A model generated the notes under the pieces. That model worked only from the letters and a program-made list of their open reading frames with translations, was not told where the DNA came from and did no database searches. A program made the position numbers and the translations under genes. A stretch of 64,000 nucleotides of DNA from Spisula solida. Its lineage: Eukaryota > Mollusca > Bivalvia > Venerida > Mactridae. Each line of letters begins with the position of its first letter. Position 1 is the first letter of the stretch. The stretch covers positions 38,210,760 through 38,274,759 of the forward strand of contig OX365947.1 in NCBI GenBank assembly GCA_947247005.1. The letters are read 5' to 3'. Shown piece by piece: positions 48,986-60,075 of the stretch.

Positions 48986-49274
48986 AATTTCATAGTTATT
49001 AATTTTACATTATAAAATCAATGAAGCATGCACTCGCTTTTGAACATGCACACACCATTGTTTTCCCCAGCGTGGCTTATGTCAACAATGCAGCGACACC
49101 ATATTATTGATGAAAAAGTAATGCTTTGTTTATCTTGAATATTTTTTTTCTACCAGATTACTTTTACTAATGATTCTAAGTGATTTGATACAAAGATCAA
49201 TGAATTATTCAACTAAATAAAGTGTCTGTCCAGTAATATCTCCTTTGCCAGTAAATATGCTCAGTAATGATCGT

Positions 49275-49495
49275 TGGATGGAACATCAGCATATGCAAGG
49301 AATGTTTTCGTTGGATGGAATACTGTCCGATGGAACATTTGTGTATCTGTGGTACCTAGCAACTGTACAATGGAACATCTTCGTATCTGTGGTACCAACT
49401 GTTGGATTGATTTGAATACTGGCTGGTGGAATATGTATGTACTGGTGTTAACAGCAACTGTTAGATGGAATATATCTATAGAAATGACTTCATGG
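49275..49495. repeat. degenerate ~45-50-bp repeat
   Basis: Units share TTGGATGGAATA(C/T), GTATCTGTGGTACC and CAACTGT blocks. An outlying related block lies near 48385. Confidence 0.6.
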
Positions 49496-49699
49496 AATTA
49501 AGCTGTGAAAGATCAACTCAACAAAATGAGCTACAAGATGTGATATGGAAAAATTGTATATGTTGGTAAAAATAGAAGATGATGAAAATCTAGATGTAAA
49601 AGTTTAATAATTGATGGGGGTTGAAAGCTATTTGCATTGACATAATTCAATTTCTAGAAAAAATATTACGTTTTGTATGCCTTTGACTGAGACAGTCAT

Positions 49700-50062
49700 A
49701 AGTTTGTGGTCTTCGTTTTTTCCTGCCAGATTGGTCGACCTCAGATCTCGGACTTCGTCTGGATGCAAGACTGTCTGCTTATGTTCTTTATAACCATTTG
49801 TCAGATTTCAATGATACTTCACATACTTTACTCTAATTTATTTACTGTCGATTGTGAAACAAGTTTTTCAAACTTATATTAATCACTCAACACCTCATTC
49901 CTGATGTTATCCATTGCCAGGAGGTTTCCCTTTTATGCTGAGCGTCTAGCAAGGGAATTTCTGGTACCATTTTTATTTCGTCTTTGGTATGACGCGGTCA
50001 GGGATCGAACCCTCTTGCACTCGAAGCAAAAGCTCAACCACTAGGCTATCTAAGAGGCTTCA
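49700..50062 (-). mobile_element. tRNA-derived SINE
   Basis: On the minus strand TAGCCTAGTGGTTGAGC (A box, about 50032-50048) and GGTTCGATCCC (B box, 50001-50011) are correctly spaced RNA polymerase III promoter boxes. The ends do not form an acceptor stem, so it is not a functional tRNA. The body (49900-49990) continues with TTCCCTTGCTAGACGCTC-type sequence on the other strand and joins a TTTGTCAGATTTCAATGATA segment. Confidence 0.65.
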
Positions 50063-50139
50063 AATGAATGGTTTGTACAAAGCCTAGTTATGCATTTTGT
50101 CTGATGATTTTTGCTGCAGTAATGGCCCTTTTATGGTCA

Positions 50140-50290
50140 AAAATAAGTTTGTCTGCGCTTGTTATCCTTAACCACTTGATGGATTTCAATGAAACCTCTC
50201 ATGAATAGTGGTTTACAATGTCTATTGGAGGAGTGGCCCTTTGTTGGAGACATAGGTTTTTGAGTCAAAAACCCTTCTGGTTTCTATTGT
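50140..50290. repeat. second copy of SINE-associated body sequence
   Basis: GTCTGCGCTTGTTATCCTTA and TGGATTTCAATGAAAC parallel 49775-49825 (GTCTGCTTATGTTCTTTATA, CAGATTTCAATGATAC), indicating two related segments flanking the tRNA-like head. Confidence 0.45.
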
Positions 50291-50587
50291 TTGTGTCGCC
50301 TGCTGGGATGTCTAGACCAACATTAATCTGCTAGTGATAAAACATGATGAATTTATGGCTTATCAACAAGTTGCTTCCAGGCAAATTGCTTCCAGACTAG
50401 AATATTGAAGGAAATTACACAGTCGATCAGGAATTAGCTGATACAGGCTGCCATTAATGTTAGATTTGCTTGCTCATGTGGTTTTATACTTTCAGCTGTT
50501 TTTCTTTCATATACTAACTCCCATGGAATTACTTGACCAACCAGATGGAAGACATGACCATAACTAATGTCAGTGAATACTACTCAG

Positions 50588-50648
50588 TTATGATATTATA
50601 ACCGAGGGGAATTATGGAGATGATATAACCGAGGGGAATTATGGAGAG
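50588..50648. repeat. 30-bp direct repeat, two copies
   Basis: The unit is GATATAACCGAGGGGAATTA plus TGGAGA. Confidence 0.9.
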
Positions 50649-50683
50649 GACTAATTCACCAAAAGGACATATACAGTAGCAAG

Positions 50684-51230
50684 TTATTTTGTCTTCTTGT
50701 CTTGACTGGCCCGTTCTGGGATGTCACTTTGAAGATCTGAGCTCAATTTCCAAACAGGGCATTTTGTTCTTTGAGTTATTATAGGATCCAGATTTGGGCA
50801 TATTTTCACTCTTTCTGTCGCCATAGCAACCACAATTTTTGTCAGAATCAAGATATTTTTAGATGTGCATAATCCCCTTGATGTCCCCAATCCGCTTACC
50901 AAGTTTCATAAACCTAGCTTAAACACTGTTTCAGTTAGTCAGGATCCAGATATTTGACGGACGGACGAAGGGCAAACCTATAGTCCCCACGGTATGAATC
51001 CCGATACATCGCTTTTCAGTTCCGTGAGAGAATTGTTATGTTTTCATACGGCTCTGACGGAACTGAAAACGGGTGTTACACTCAGGATACATGAAATCTG
51101 CGTTCCGTCCGACCGTTACATTGGTTTTAAGTTCCGTCAGAGCCATATGAAAATAGAACAATTCTCTCACAGAACTGAGAAGCGGTGTATCGGGATTCTC
51201 CGGTCAAAAACCGGTAGGGGACTAACAAGT
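50684..51230. mobile_element. interspersed repeat with hairpin terminus, interrupted
   Basis: Contains GTCGCCATAGCAACCAC and GACGGACGGACGAAGGGCAA, then TATAGTCCCCACGGT (50980-50993). ACCGGTAGGGGACTA (51210-51224) is nearly its reverse complement. The two halves of this terminal hairpin are separated by the inverted repeat at 50996-51198, so that element appears inserted in the loop. No coding capacity. Confidence 0.55.
50996..51198. mobile_element. foldback element with 75-bp arms
   Basis: Arms 50996-51070 and 51124-51198 are each exactly 75 bp and pair with only a handful of mismatches; outer ends are GAATCCCGATACA and its complement. The 53-bp spacer is unrelated. ORFs across it are artefacts of the palindrome. 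The target duplication is not clear. Confidence 0.85.
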
Positions 51231-51313
51231 ACATATGGAAGATACAGCAGCATATCTGTCTGGAAAACATGCTAGAAAATGACATTGTTTATTTTTTTAT
51301 TTAATAGAGTTAT

Positions 51314-51644
51314 CAGAGTGGCCACAGACTCGGGAAAAGAGGGAAAATGTCAAAAACAAATTCCCTGCAGGAAAATATCAGGAAATTTTACGAAAATTAG
51401 AGGATAAAATGTCTCTACTGGCAGCTTTTCTTCGTGACTTTGTTCAATAGATGTGTTTTTTCAACAAACTGTTTATTATAAGTTATGTATAAATAATGAG
51501 TTTGGTTGCGTAGGTATAGCTATAAGGGGATGTTGGTGGCCATATTTTCAGCTGCATCTGAGTTGTGTACACCGAAAACAATCGTGGGAAAAGGGTGAGG
51601 GAAAATTCAGGGAATTTCATTCTCCATTTTCTGTGGCCACCCTG
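51314..51644. mobile_element. 331-bp hAT-like MITE
   Basis: Terminal inverted repeats CAGAGTGGCCACAGA and CAGGGTGGCCACAGA (right end, other strand) differ at one base. Subterminal CGGGAAAAGAGGGAAAATGT and GGGAAAATTCAGGGAATTTC are typical of widespread CAGGGTGGCCAC elements in animals. I could not find a matching 8-bp duplication. Confidence 0.65.
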
Positions 51645-51949
51645 TATAATGACCCCCTCCCGAATGACTAAGCTAGTTAGTATGGACAAGGCCTCCCACG
51701 GGCATACGCGTTTAGACTTAGTTAAAGATCCCAATCTATAAGAGGATTAGTTGCTAGTTGGCCTGGAGTGGTTTGTGCTGTCTTCATGATAAAATAACTA
51801 TGATTCAACTGCCCATGACTACTGTATATCTTGACTTGAAAAACAATTATTGCCTGAATTCTATGACAAAAGCATTGACTCGTTTCTGCCTGTGAAAGAA
51901 CTGCTGCAGTTGGCTCCACTTTGGCGGGCATTCATAATACCATAGTACC

Positions 51950-52885
51950 CTCAGGAGCTGTAAGCCACAGTTCCTTAATGATTCGCCACATTAAAAGTTT
52001 TCACATAGGCAATTATACCACAGTTCAGCAATGGACAATCTGGCGGAAGTATGTTCATGGGCAATTGGACATAGATCTTCTTAGAGTAGTTCGGCAATAC
52101 AGCTTTCATTCAGTTGGGTAATAATACACTCGTGGACAGCTATGACCTAGTTCTTTCACTCAAATCCCCGTACTTTTATGGGCACTCTGACCACAGTTCC
52201 ATGTGACCAGTCAGTGATAGTTCTAGACCACAGCACTTTCATTGTTACTGCAATGGTAATGGTATTTCAACGGGCAGCCATACCACAGTTGTGCAATGGA
52301 CAACCATGTCCTAGTACTTGCATGGGCAGCAATACCAGTTTATGTAATGGCAGTCATAACACAGTTCTCTGCAATAGTCAGTCCGACAGTAGTACTTTCG
52401 TGGGCATTAAGACCACAATATATTTATGGGCAGTCAGACTACAGTTCTGCACTGAACAGTCGGTCAGTAGTACTGTCATGAACAATGCAACTACTTAGCA
52501 GTCGGGCAATATTGCTTTTATTTGAAGTTAGACTGCTGTACAGTTCTGTCGTGGTCTGCAATACTGGCTCTTTCATGTTTAATTAGACCACATTTATTTA
52601 ATCCAACAGTGATGTCGTCATAGGCAGTGTGATCACAGTAATTTAATTGTGAGTTAGACGGAAGTTCATAAAAGGACAGTCGGCATTGGCAGAACCTTTA
52701 TGGACCGTTTAACAACACTACTTTCGTGGGTACAACCTAGTCATACCACTGTGCATTAATGAACCACCATGTAACATTGTTTTCAATGGCATTCATGCCA
52801 TTGTGCCTTAATGAACCATCATGCAAAAAAAAGCCGAACACACAAAGCTTCAGAAGTCCCAAGTTCCAGCACTGCTTATACGGAC
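51950..52885. repeat. diverged precursor region of the 52-bp array
   Basis: Repeated but irregular words (GGGCAGTCATACCACAGTT, AGTAGTACTTTCGTGGGCA, CAGTTCTGCACTG) every 40-60 bases resemble the 52-bp unit to the right, as though an old array had decayed. Confidence 0.6.
52044..52167. repeat. left arm of a 124-bp inverted repeat pair
   Basis: Matches the reverse complement of 53680-53804 with about 10 differences in 124 bp. Shared words include GGGCAATTGGACATAG, TTCTTAGAGTAGTTCGGCAA and AATACACTCGTGGACAGCTA. Confidence 0.85.
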
Positions 52886-53445
52886 ATTCGTACTACAATG
52901 TATCGTTGGGCAACACTTTTATGGGCAGTCATACCACAATGTCTCGATGGACCAAGGGGCAACACTGCTTTTATGGGCAGTCATACAACAATGTCTTGAT
53001 TGACCACGGGGCAACACTGCTTTTATGTGCAGTCATACAACAATGGACTGTTGGGACACTGCTTTTATGGGCAGTCATACCACAATGTCTTGATGAACCA
53101 GGGGGAAACACTGCTTTTATGGGCAATCATACTACAATCTCTCGATGGACCATGCAACACTGCTTTTATGGGCAATCATACTACTATGTCTCAATGGACT
53201 GTTGGGAAACACTGCTTTTATGGGCAGTCATACCACAATGTCTCAATGGACTGTTGGGAAACACTGCTTTTATGGACAGTCATACCACAATGTCTCAATG
53301 GACTGTTGGGAAACACTGCTTTTATGGGCAGTCATACCACAATGTCTCAATGGACTGTTGGGAAACACTGTTTTATGGGCAGTCATACCACAATGTCTTT
53401 AATGGACTGTTGGGAAACACTGCTTTTATGGGCAGTCATACCATA
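52886..53445. repeat. 52-bp minisatellite, left block
   Basis: The unit is GGGCAGTCATACCACAATGT, CTCAATGGACTGTTGGGAAA and CACTGCTTTTAT. About ten copies, most homogeneous from 53190 on. Long forward ORFs (up to 241 codons) are artefacts. Confidence 0.95.
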
Positions 53446-55094
53446 CGCTGTTTCTCAATAAAACGTTACATTTGGAAAGTGTAAAAATTTAAAAATCAAC
53501 AACTTATTTCAATTTAATACACGCAATGTACTAGCGCTAAGTGTGTTGAATCGATTTTAACGATCTTCTCGTTGTGGTTGAGACAATGCATACACTGTAA
53601 AATATCAGTAACGTATGTTTCGTTGTACAAACCCGTGGTAAGAAAATACACATTTTAGGTAGTACAAACTAGTTTTTGAGGATTTGAGTGAAAGAACTAT
53701 GTCATAGCTGTCCACGAGTGTATTATTGTCCAACTGAAGGAAAGTTCTATTGCCGAACTACTCTAAGAAGCCCTATGTCCAATTGCCCATGAATATACTT
53801 CTGCTTTTTTATTTATTTAATGTTCATAGTAATTATGCTTCCATAAACATGATTTTGAGACGTTCAGCTAATGAAGCAATCGCAGATATTCAATCATGAT
53901 ATTTTTCAATTGAGCCTGTAACATTGTGAAAAAGGAAACAAGTAGGTTTTGTTTGACCGCGTACATTCACTATGATGTTATTAAGAAATATTTATCGTAT
54001 GAAACATTAATACTACACATTTAACCAAAGAAAGAAACTAAATTTTGATTATTTGGTATAAGCAGAGTTATTTAAATTTTTATAGTGAATAACGTATGTT
54101 ACAAAATGAATATTTTTGTATTTATCAGCACTTAAAATGTGAAAGTATGAACAGTAATGGACAGTTTAACATTTAAACACGTGTATTTTGTACGAATCAT
54201 TTTGCGCATATACAACAACGATCAATTATAACTAGTATTAACCTAGAGTGCCTCGTAACTTTGACTTTGAAAATCTCAAAACTTTCCTAAACCTTATAAG
54301 GCGTGACTTCACATAAGAAACAATTTACTGCGCAACTATTTGCATGGAGCTTTATTCGGGGTTGTCTTAAGTGAAAGCGTAATGGCTATCTGAAACATAC
54401 GTTACCAATCTATTTAGACATTTACAGCATGTATAATGTTGTAAACCTCTTCATACTACATTTTGTACCAATACTTGTGCAGATTTGGGATGAATGATAT
54501 ATCTACTAATTATATTTATGAATATATCGGTACTAGAAGCACATTTTATAAATAAAAAAATTGAAAACAATCGCAAACTTTCAATATAAGGTTATTGCAC
54601 ACCGTGAAGTTGATATTTTATCATATGCTAGAATTTAAACTACTGTTTGATGAACCAATAATTGAAATATATGCACTATAAATGATTGTCACATACATCG
54701 AAAGATACACTGCAATAATAAAAAAGTTTGGCGACATTTTTTGAACGTGTGTACACCTCAACATGAACTTCATTCAATATAAAGCTGATATCACATGAAC
54801 AAGCTCAAAAATACGGTACAATTTAATCGGAACATGAAAAGCGAAGCCCAAAACAGATTAAAGATGTAGTAAGCTCCTAAAGTTGAAAATCGAACATGGC
54901 GACAGTAACATGTTTCATTTAAGGAGACTTAAGCCAACACTGAGTCAATAATTATCGATAAATGATAAAAATTGGTTGTGCTCGTTGACAAGCACCGGTA
55001 TCTTTAACTCCGATATCAATTTGGAGCATTCATTCTGTTAGTAAATGTGAGAGATCTTTAAACATCAAATGCCACGTCTTGTTGAGAAACCGCG
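53446..55094. mobile_element. 1,649-bp element with 29-bp terminal inverted repeats splitting the array
   Basis: The left end CGCTGTTTCTCAATAAAACG and the complement of the right end CGCGGTTTCTCAACAAGACG match over 29 bp with 5 differences (53446-53474 and 55066-55094). The 52-bp array stops at the left end (CATACCA) and resumes at the right end (CACAGTGTCTT) at nearly the same point of the unit. Target duplication is at most 2-3 bp and uncertain. No transposase frame is present, so it is non-autonomous. It contains the right arm (53680-53804) of an inverted repeat whose left arm is outside, at 52044. Confidence 0.6.
53680..53804. repeat. right arm of the 124-bp inverted repeat pair
   Basis: Inverted partner of 52044-52167; it lies within the 53446-55094 element. 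Its sequence resembles decayed array units, so it was probably captured. Confidence 0.85.
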
Positions 55095-55440
55095 CACAGT
55101 GTCTTAATGGACCGTCGGGCAACACTATTTTTATGGGAATTCATCCCACAATGTCTTAAAGGACGGTCAGACACCACTGCTTTATGGGCAGTCATCACAC
55201 AAAGTCTTAATTGTCGGTCAGACAACACTGCTTTTATGGGCATTCATACCACAATGTCTTAAAGGACGGTCAGACACCACTGCTTTATGGGCATTCATAC
55301 CACAATGTCTTAATGGACGGTCAGACAACACTGCTTTTATGGACAGACATTGAGCCTTAATGGAAATTCAAGCAATATGGGAAGTCATACTATACCCCAT
55401 AATGTAGAGCCAGGCAGTAGTACTGCGATGAGCAGTCTTT
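55095..55440. repeat. 52-bp minisatellite, right block
   Basis: Five more units in the same orientation as 52886-53445, with CACAATGTCTTAAAGGACGG and TCAGACACCACTGCTTTATG wording; decays after 55345. Confidence 0.9.
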
Positions 55441-56341
55441 TATATAATGCTACGATTTAGTATTCAATTGGTATGGTATCGAGCACTGGACAAAAATATC
55501 TAAGCAGGAACACTAAATCTTAGACTACAAGTAAACGCAACACGAAACTGAACAAGAAACTGATACTAAGCAGCTACAAGGTCCTTCTTAAAGGACAATA
55601 AATTATATCGCCCTTCACTAATGATTTCTAAGCAACTACAAAGTCCTCACCTGGGTATCAAATTACCAGCTTAAACATGATTTTGATTTTTGTCAACAAT
55701 CCCGTGGGGGAACAAGAAAGGGACGAAAACAGAACAGTCAAGACGAACAAAATTGCTAGCTCTTTACAAAATTATAATGAGATAAGAAGACTTAAGATTG
55801 ACCATTTTGGTTTGGAAATTATTATCGTTTGCGGCTTTGCAGATTAAGATCAGATATAGCACCATTTTTAGTATTGTGTGTTGAAATACGAAACTAGAGG
55901 ATATTGCCTTTATGTACAGTAAGACACTCCTAGTACAACATGTTGTTATTTCATTGGTTGTCATACGGGGGTGATTGAATACATTATGTCACTAATGACC
56001 TTCCATAGAAAAGACGATACATTCGGGAAAATATTTTTTCGCGTATTTAACAATGGACATGTACCCAATACATATGTGAAATATCGATACAATCCGATAA
56101 CAATTAAAAAAGTTATTCATTGTTGAATTATTACACACTCTTATACAGTGGCTACATTTCAATGCCATTGTGAAACCTGAAAAACGTTAGAAATACGGGC
56201 TTAGATTGAAGACTGTGTTTCTTTAAATATATCTTAAAAGTATAAATTTTCTGCATTGCGCCGTTTTCATGGTCCTTCTGTGGTAACGGTGAGAACAGTT
56301 TTTGCTGCGTTAACAATATAAAAGGGGTAAAATAGTCTGCA

Positions 56342-57190
56342 ACGGAGAACAAAAGAAAACAAATAATTGCTGTTGTGAAGGCTATGGTAGACATAGATGG
56401 ACGCTATAATATTTCCGAAATAGCTCATGCTATGGGCATTTCAGAAGGAACCGTTCATCATATTTTGGCAGGCCGTTTGAAGTTGACACAGATTTTTGCT
56501 AGATGGGTCCCCCATCAGATCATAAATCAAATCGTTTTAAGATGCGCCAAAAATGCTGAAAATCAATAAGAATTTATTCTAAAACAATTTCTGAGTTGCT
56601 TAAAGGTGATGAAACGTGGGTGTAATATTTTGAGCCCCAGCGGTGCATAGATAATAAACAATGGCTCAGAAAAGGTCAGGAAAGACATATCATTGCAAAA
56701 CAGACAAGAAGTGTCATGACAGTTTTGTATGCCAATTCTTTAATTCTAGTTGCCCTGACGTCCAAATACTTTGCAAATATTATCTATAATGTAAGATTAT
56801 CACAGGCACGTTCTACAAAAGTAATGTACTAAGTTCTGTAAAGAAATTGTATTTAAAAAGCGTTTGATTGAAAGACATTTTTAACTAATTCATGACAATG
56901 CGTCCGCTCACAAATTACAAACTGTACATACTGAGAACAGGTCCTGATAAAAAGAATGTCACTCAGTTTTTAGCAGCCACCCTATTCTCCAGACAAACGC
57001 CCATGTGACTTTCCTACTTCCAAAAATCTCAAGAAAAAGCTCGCTGGGATGCGCTATGCTAATAGAAGAACCCTTGGTTATGCAAGTCATCAGTGGTTCA
57101 ACAGTATACCTAGGGCAGACAACTTTGCGACAATTACGTCATGGATAAAGAGACTCCACGCACGAAGACTACTTTGAAAGGACGACATAA
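56342..57190 (+). pseudogene. mariner transposase pseudogene (DD34D type)
   Basis: The frame at 56375-56569 carries the mariner helix-turn-helix region: VKAMVDIDGRYNISEIAHAM followed by GISEGTVHHIL and the hallmark ARWVPHQ. After a frameshift, GDETW (first catalytic Asp) lies at 56605-56619, followed by a stop and then YFEPQR and NKQWLRKGQ. HDNASAH (second Asp) is at 56891-56911, PYSPDKRPCDF (third Asp) at 56980-57012 and SWIKRLH near 57138. The second and third Asp codons are 113 nt apart instead of 105, so at least one indel lies between. The N-terminal ~60 residues are not recognisable. In-frame stops and shifts show it is dead. Terminal inverted repeats were not found. Confidence 0.85.
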
Positions 57191-57510
57191 ACATTTTTGG
57201 AATAAAATTAATGGACAGCCAGGCAATATTACGCTCCATTCTGATCACCTCGACCTTTATGCATTGCAATTATTTGTTTATTTACCGGAGAAAAATAGAA
57301 ATTGTAGAGCTTTCACAATTGTATTTCGCCCATAGTCAGGTTTACACTCCTAACAATCATATAGCCACACACCAGACAAAATACTGTTTATGTAATTTAG
57401 AACGGTTGGCTTATTCGCTGCCGTTAGACGTAGGACAAACTTCGACCATCATCTAATGTCTGATTATTAAATTAATATATTAGTTGTAATAATTGATAAA
57501 TTAATGGCAG

Positions 57511-57811
57511 TCAAGAACAATAGTCCGTAGCTGGTGCCTGTCTGTAGACAATACCATGTTTCCCACACGTTCCAGAAATATAATCAATCGAAGAGGGAAG
57601 ACAAACAACAGAGCACAAAATGCACTTATTCTCCTTTGCGTTCATTGTATCAACTAACACCCCGGCCATAGCGATTAAGGTAATTATTGAGGCCATCCTT
57701 CTTGACAAGGAGTTTCTTTTCTAGAATGGTTAAATCTGGTCATACTAGTGTACGATTTCTTGAGTGTCCATACAAGTGGCACAGCTGGAGTATGTGGTCT
57801 GTTGACTTACC
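57511..57811 (-). CDS. putative small secreted cysteine-bearing protein, two-exon model
   Basis: An ATG at 57696 (minus strand) opens a 61-codon frame ending at 57511. The first ~20 residues (MASIITLIAMAGVLVDTMNA) look like a signal peptide. The rest has five cysteines spaced C-x2-C-x3-C-x11-C-x15-C. Upstream on the same strand TTTAACCATTCTAG (acceptor, exon from 57720) and CAG|GTAAGT (donor, after 57811) bound a possible 90-bp intron, so the first exon would be mostly 5' UTR. Homology with the broken copy at 27484-27743 begins at the acceptor, which supports the exon boundary. No family is recognised; secretion and disulfide bonding are inferences. It lies convergent to, and about 320 bp from, the dead mariner. 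Confidence 0.45.
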
Positions 57812-57929
57812 TGACATACCTCATAAGCACTGGTATTTTAGACAGCTTCAATTCGTCATACATATAATATTATGTCCTATGCGAAGTCTGAATATTGCCA
57901 CTTGTTCCCATCTTTCGGGAAGATGGTAG

Positions 57930-59164
57930 TCATCATCTGTGACTGTACTCTTGCAAATATCTTGCTCATTGTGAGACTTTCTTCATGCGTGATGTCCTAA
58001 GCATAGGGGTCTATATCGACTCAACAACGACATGGTTGGGTGAGCGTATAACAACTAAAACTATAACCAAAATATCACTTCTGAAAAGTAACACAAGCGC
58101 TAGTGTGGTTATTTCATCATATTGAAATCTAAAAATGTTCATCGGACCTCAATGTTTGTAAATCCGAGTTGGGGCTTAAATCAGAATACTTACTTATTCT
58201 TAGGTCTACGACACTATATCACCAAGAAGATGATGTTGGTGTAGAGAAAATGTATAATATATCTGACCTACCAGAGGCCGGTGTCTAATACAACCAGCGA
58301 CTATAGTCTCTGATACAACCATGTGTAGTCGGAAGACATTTAGCCCATGGTGACAAAAATGAAGAGGAAGGACCTTGAAAGATTTGAATTGGAATGAAGT
58401 AAAATAAACTACTCATTTAAGTACAAATAGCAAACATACAATGCAAATACAACTGATCTACTTTTGGGACAATGTTGACATTGTATTGGTGTACGTGGTC
58501 TAATTATCGTTGAACGTTCATCAAATAAGACTTGATATGATTACAAATTACTATATTAAAATGGTTGATGTTTGTAATTTGCTTTTTACACTCCTTTAAA
58601 CTAAGTTGCGTGGTTTAATGCGATGGTTCATGAACTGGTGTGTGATTAACAAGCGTTAGTGGGAAGACAATTGAACAAATATAGAAGACGTGGATAATTC
58701 AGGAATTGAAAATGTCAACTGCATGATATATACACGTTTGGTAATCTTGTTTGTAATAATTACAATATTTCTGGTCTATACCCATTTAAACAGGATGATT
58801 AGAGACGCTGAGAAAACAATTTGTTTGATGATTTATTGGAATACATGTTAGATGTTATGTCTATACTACTCTGATGGTAGTATATTGGGATTTAATATAC
58901 AGTCATTGGTTAAAAAACACCATATACCATCCCTGTTGTGTAATCAGTAACACTTTATGGACATGTTAGTCGTCTCATTCAATGTCTGTATTTATATTGT
59001 TTGGATTCAATTGTATTTTCGACGGAAGATTTTTTTTAACAAAAAAGGAAAATCCATGTTACGCCCAGATGTTACTTAACTATTTAAGATTCTTACGTAA
59101 TTATATAACTACGACACGTGTATTAACGCTCAAAGAGGTTATATCCATGGATAGCTACAGCATA
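57930..59164. other. no gene seen
   Basis: AT-rich sequence without supported features. Confidence 0.5.
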
Positions 59165-59506
59165 CACTGGCGTTATACATGTATCGCATGACATGCAATG
59201 TACATACACTACACTGGTGTTATACATGTATCGCATGACATGCAATGTACATACACTACACTGGTGTTATACATGTATCGCATGACATGCAATGTACATA
59301 CACTACACTGGCGTTATACATGTATCGCATGACATGCAATGTACATACACTACACTGGTGTTATACATGTATCGCATGACATGCAATGTACATACACTAC
59401 ACTGGTGTTATACATGTATCGCATGACATGCAATGTACATACACTACACTGGCGTTATACATGTATCGCGTAACATGCAATGTACATACACTACACTGGC
59501 GTTATA
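59165..59506. repeat. 47-bp minisatellite, about 7 copies
   Basis: The unit is CACTGGTGTTATACATGTAT, CGCATGACATGCAATGTACA and TACACTA. GGTG and GGCG variants are intermingled. Copies are almost identical, so it is young. Confidence 0.95.
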
Positions 59507-60075
59507 CTATCAGGGTTTGAACATTATACCACCGCACTGACGGCGGTAACCTAAAACGATTCCTTCATGGTCAAATGCGCGCACATTGTAAGAACGACAT
59601 GTACACGGTCGTGTTATAGCATGTACGCCATTTAAATATACTACAAGGTGTGTCCAAAACGTTCGTAAACACATATCATAAAATAAAAACAAAACTAGAT
59701 TTCAATGTAAAACTTCATTTAAACAAAATGCATTGCACTGACGTACAATACAGCAAATTTCAGTTAAATGCGTCAACTAGTTATTATTCAGCAAAATTTC
59801 ATTTAAACTCACTTATTCTTCAGTGGCGCAGGTCATGACGTTTACAACGTTCCTTGTAATAATTATTAATCAATCTTCTAAGCAGCAGTCATGGCATTTA
59901 TCATTTTGTTCTGGTGTATCTTGTTAAATTGTGTACTAAGTTCAATTGTGCGCGTACATTTATTCATGTTTTTAAGTACATCATCCAGACCATTTTTTCA
60001 GTTCACAAGAGCTCATACTGTTGACGAGGTTTTGATATGGACTTCACAATAGTGCCGTTGTCAATATTCCGTCGA

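Noticed and set aside
49990..50062. A functional tRNA gene
   Set aside because: A and B boxes are present but the acceptor stem does not pair and the sequence continues into a repeat body, so it is a SINE head.
50994..51275. 93-codon ORF
   Set aside because: It is the translation of a 75-bp-armed palindrome and its spacer.
52759..53484. 241-codon + strand ORF and companions
   Set aside because: The frame is generated by the 52-bp array and its decayed flank; it has no domain.
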